Positions 63,941-64,000 of a stretch of 64,000 bases of DNA are shown piece by piece (position 1 is the first letter of the stretch; each line of letters opens with the position of its first letter). Origin of the DNA: Diabrotica undecimpunctata (taxonomy: Eukaryota; Arthropoda; Insecta; Coleoptera; Chrysomelidae). Below the pieces are notes generated by a model, which was not told where the DNA came from, made no database searches, and was given only the letters and a program-made list of their open reading frames with translations. Made by a program: the position numbers and the translations under genes. Where the stretch lies: assembly GCF_040954645.1 (NCBI RefSeq), contig NC_092808.1, positions 15,987,883-16,051,882 on the forward strand. The letters run 5' to 3'.

Positions 63941-64000
63941 AAAACAAAAAGGCTAATGTAGCAGTTTAAAATTCTAAATGAATCTGCGGCTTAGTCTAGA

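Noticed and set aside
1..64000. CRISPR arrays, operons or bacterial genes
   Set aside because: Tandem repeats present are microsatellites, a 20-bp minisatellite and 152-bp units without regular spacers; all proteins recognised are eukaryotic transposon types.

Overview
The window looks like AT-rich, intron-scale or intergenic DNA from a large, repeat-loaded insect genome. A beetle is my best guess, from the mixture of RTE-type, Jockey and I-type LINEs, Penelope-like elements, piggyBac, pogo, Tc1/mariner and Crypton-like sequences and from TA microsatellites, but no host gene is recognised that would fix the species. Nothing suggests bacterial DNA: there are no operons or ribosome binding sites, and most long open frames are pieces of transposon proteins carrying stops and frameshifts.

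Layout. 0-5 kb: LINE tail, Crypton-like recombinase, a 225-bp inverted repeat with a Penelope-like C-terminus, two scraps of LINE family A. 5-9 kb: I-type LINE with RNase H, next to a piggyBac relic. 9.27-12.46 kb: a TAA-flanked, PIF/Harbinger-like TIR element that contains a pogo transposon. 12.6-15.5 kb: a LINE reverse transcriptase split by a 2.5-kb palindromic element carrying an intact Cys-rich reading frame. 16-21.4 kb: DDE transposase relic, Penelope GIY-YIG domain, LINE tail, Tc1 element. 21.97-25.97 kb: LINE B (minus) with LINE A (plus) nested in it, both with target-site duplications. 26-30.4 kb: LINE A endonuclease and a nearly complete LINE C inserted in another endonuclease fragment. 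30.8-31.3 kb: a CpG-rich stretch, the best candidate for a host promoter or first exon. 31.8-38.1 kb: LINE, Tc1 and mariner relics. 39.2-41.1 kb: a second, well preserved LINE B. 41.4-45.7 kb: LINE A, a second copy of the Cys-rich gene split by the same TAA-flanked MITE family, further LINE scraps and a MITE. 46-58.4 kb: satellite-like duplications, two copies of a repeat that carry different tRNA-derived sequences, Penelope-like tandem repeats, and a piggyBac gene broken into three parts. 59-64 kb: RTE-type LINE E, Penelope-like terminus, a long-TIR element with a 9-bp duplication, a direct repeat, and a tRNA-derived SINE-like head.

The parts do not form a pathway. What can be read is an insertion history: target-site duplications of 3, 7, 9, 12, 13, 15 and 16 bp order several events. 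The most unusual objects are the palindromic element at 12.7-15.3 kb with its gene segment, the repeat pair with exchanged tRNA-like inserts, and the recurring Penelope-type hairpin/GAAAC motifs. Family labels LINE A to E are mine. Assignments rest on motif recognition by eye, with no database search.
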